Source of the DNA: Lingula anatina | Taxonomy: Eukaryota > Brachiopoda > Lingulata > Lingulida > Lingulidae | Assembly (NCBI RefSeq): GCF_001039355.2 | Contig: NW_019774502.1 | Span: forward strand, 427,490-479,743 | DNA length: 52,254 nucleotides | Direction: 5' to 3' | Part shown: one piece after another, positions 49,682 to 52,254 of the stretch | How positions within the stretch are numbered: the first letter of the stretch is position 1 | Layout: each line of letters opens with the position of its first letter | Made by a program: the position numbers and the translations under genes | The notes under the pieces: model-generated | Databases searched by the model: none | Seen by the model: the letters and a program-made list of their open reading frames with translations, nothing else | Told to the model about the DNA's origin: nothing

Positions 49682-51547
49682 ATGGCAGATGGTGCAACAC
49701 AGAGTACTTCCTATTATTCTCTGCAGCCAAGCCACATCAGGATGTCCATGAGGGACAAGTCACTATTAAAGCGTAGAGTCAATAAGGAACACAGCAGTAA
49801 TTTCAGGGCTGGTAAATGTGCAGTTCTTTATGTGGGTTATTAAGTTCAACGGACTGTACCAGATTTAAGATTTTAAAACTCAGTTTGTAAATCCATTTAC
49901 TGTTTCCCTTTCTTCTGTATTGCCCTGCTATAAAACTAGTTTCTTACAGTCTCATTGTGAGGAAATGTCACTGGTTTTGTTTCAATCAACCAGTCATAGG
50001 CATTTATCATGAGATTTTATGCACATGATATGAACATTGTAGAAATGAATATTTTCTTTTTGCTTGTAGGGTATGTTCATGTAAATGAAGAACACCTGCA
50101 CAAGACAGGCCTGAGGGGAAGGAAGAGATATGTATTTTATGCTTTCTTGATTCTATTGCTCTTGATGGTTCTTGGAAATTTAGTTGTAAGTATTACTTGG
50201 TGGATTTTGAGCAAAAATATTACTGTATTGACTATTCAGAACTATTAAAGAAAGGTTTATATTACAGTATGTTAAAAGCAAACCAAGGAAAATGCATGGT
50301 ATTGTCTTTCAGATTTTGCACTGTATATTCAGTTGATGATAAAGTGTAGGTGACATTATTGATAGATTACAGTTTGAAATAAAATCATTTGTCATTAACA
50401 CATTCTTAAAATGAATTTTTGTTACCATATGTCTAAACTCTGAATTTTTTATATCAGATGAGCACTTTTCCTATTCTCAAAACTTCTGTTCTAGGTGACA
50501 ATAGTCATCCTAAGTCTATTGAGGATCTCCCACACTGGTATTGCTGGAATGGAGTTCATTTCTCCCAGTTTAGTGCTGAGGTTCCTCACGGATGCCGACA
50601 TGGGAGCAGTATTTCTGAATGGAAGTAGCAGAGTAACCAGTTTTCAGGACCTTGCAGTGACTGGAGAAAATCAGCCTGTAAGTAGATTAGTGAAAGGTAA
50701 ATAGAAAAACACCACACCTTTTGAAGTTGCATGAAAAGGACAATGAAAGCTCTGACTTTTCATGTACATTAACTTTGATAAAATTTTTTGTTTTTGAAAT
50801 TCAGCATTGACAAGGTCAAAATGCAAAGCCTTATTTTCCCCAATAACAGTGTATTATATACATAAGTCAGTGGTTGATGAAAAGCTTGGAATCTTAGTGA
50901 CAATTTTTAATGCACTAAATAAAATAGTTTAATCTTCATTTAGTGTAGTACTTATATTTTACATATTTTTTGGATAGACCATTCAATTTGTTGAAATTTC
51001 CAAGATTTCTTTTCAGTGTAGCCTGCTTTCTTACTTGGACTTCTTTGAATCTGCATCTGTTGAATGGCTCAAAATGTGCCAGCCTTTTTGTCTTTTCTTT
51101 ATCTTTTCTTATTTTGCAAAACAAAAATCAGTCTTTTCAACTTTCAGATCCACATGATGGTAGCTGGCAATGTTTCTTCAGGTGAGGAGCATGAAGTAGT
51201 GATACAAAGGCTTCAAGTCTATAATTACAATTTTTTTTTATAAAAAAAGGTGAAATCCATAGGAAAATTTTTTGAACATCTTTTAAAAATATCCATTATG
51301 GTGTAAAGTCTGAAGTGATTCTGAAATGATGATTTGCTTTTAACTCTTAGTTTTTGTCATTTAATTTAGATTTATTTAATTTTTTTTTACAGTGAATGTC
51401 CTGCCTCATGTTACAAGGATTGTTGTGAAGGATGCTTTTAAAATTATCCACCCACAAACGGGCAAGGTCCTGTTCTCCACAGATTTCAAAAAAGGATTCT
51501 CACACCCATTTAAACACATGGAAACTGCAGAAGTACTCACAAATAAG
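49682..51547 (+). CDS. SGCB: Beta-sarcoglycan, 3' partial, five coding exons
   Basis: Single-pass type II membrane subunit of the sarcoglycan part of the dystrophin complex at the muscle plasma membrane. Coding exons are 49682-49811, 50070-50185, 50495-50677, 51148-51181 and 51393-51547; phases join, giving 206 codons before the window ends. The exon containing the ATG has an acceptor-like TTTTCAG ending at 49652, so a 5' untranslated exon probably lies upstream. The cytosolic N-terminus has RRVNKEHSSNFRAGY, very close to vertebrate beta-sarcoglycan RRSVNKEHNSNFKAGY. LHKTGLRGRK follows at about 53-62. The membrane helix is about 64-91. The extracellular part keeps the LAVTGENQPI and GKVLFSTDF blocks and an NGSS sequon. 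The cysteine-rich C-terminal region is outside the window. Confidence 0.95.
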
Positions 51548-52254
51548 GTAGAATTTATATATGAATACAATTTCTGTTTTATGTCATTTATTTTTCATGC
51601 TGAATCAGTCTATGCATAATTGTTAAATAGTAGTGTTTTGAGGTCAGTCTCGGTGCTATTTTTATCTTTAAAGAATATGTATAAAATTAAGGTAGATCGG
51701 TCGTTACGTAATTTGACGATTTGCGCAATTTTAGCGCATCGTCAATCGTCTCTAACGACACTTCAGTCTGTTTTATCAATTTGAGGAAATAAAACAATTA
51801 TCTATAAGATAAACATACATTATCAACTTGTCTGTAACTCTGTATGATCGATACAGATTTTCGACAACATTTGTCGACTATGATTCCATACGACAACTGT
51901 AGCACGTTCATAGACTTGCCCTTCAAGAAATCGCTCCTTTTCCAATTTGAATTGGCACTAGAAAAAGTATGACAGCTAAAGCTCACAAATTATGCACATA
52001 GGTGCTATATCATGTAAAGAATAAGTGTTGTAAATTCCAATCAAAGTGGCTGCGTACATTTTGAGGTAGAACGCCCTGAATGTACTGCAAACCGTAGCTT
52101 AGATTTCGATGTAAACCGGAAGTGCGTCGTAACGCCACTCATTTGGACTTAGAGAAATTTGGACTGAGAAATATTTCGTAGCTTATACAAATGTTCAGAA
52201 AATGGCCATACAGCTTGAAAAAAATTCACTAATCAAAATTGAAACTGCGTTATA
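51548..52254. other. SGCB intron, unfinished at window end
   Basis: It starts at a GTAGAATT donor after 51547. From about 51690 it has more CpG than the earlier part and includes a hairpin (TTGACGAT...ATCGTCAA, 51713-51745). This may be the start of an inserted element, but no boundaries are visible. Confidence 0.4.

Overview
The window is animal nuclear DNA: AT-rich, intron-rich, with GT-AG splice sites, long introns, microsatellites and small DNA-transposon remnants. Protein similarity by eye, the gene structures and frequent ACATGTA palindromes suggest a lophotrochozoan, most likely a mollusc (perhaps a bivalve). The species cannot be named from this sequence.

Layout. (1) 1-7.85 kb, + strand: Rab escort protein (CHM/REP), open at its 5' end, 14 exons visible. 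It presents Rab GTPases to geranylgeranyl transferase. (2) 7.85-15 kb: no recognised gene; it holds a 34-bp minisatellite, a direct repeat, a TIR element and a TA tract. (3) 15.1-18.4 and 20.9-23.1 kb, + strand: two tandem SLC10-family (sodium/bile-acid-type) transporters with an N-terminal extracellular domain. Both have three exons, the same intron phases and a 172-nt middle exon. The first carries two neighbouring inverted-repeat elements in its second intron. (4) 23.1-31.4 kb: a single-exon ZIP (SLC39A1/2/3-type) metal transporter at 30205-31350, preceded by a scaffold-inflated stretch containing duplicated sequence. (5) 33.3-48.5 kb, - strand: mitochondria-eating protein (SPATA18/MIEAP), 11 shared coding exons plus two alternative last exons. 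(6) 48.7 kb to the end, + strand: beta-sarcoglycan (SGCB), five coding exons, open at its 3' end.

The main biological points are these. SPATA18 and SGCB lie head to head about 1.1 kb apart, as I recall the human pair does on 4q12, and a TCTCGCGAGA palindrome lies between them. SPATA18 has two phase-compatible terminal exons. The ZIP gene has lost a normally conserved membrane glutamate. Several small transposable elements have readable target-site duplications.

Assembly warning. Three single N bases (25971, 29057, 34712) each join two copies of the same sequence. Two pairs appear identical (about 1.5 and 1.1 kb). One pair (about 2.6 kb) differs as two haplotypes would. These look like false tandem duplications, so the true locus is probably about 5.2 kb shorter than the window. 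I did not find a wholly new system; the novelty is in gene structure, small elements and synteny.
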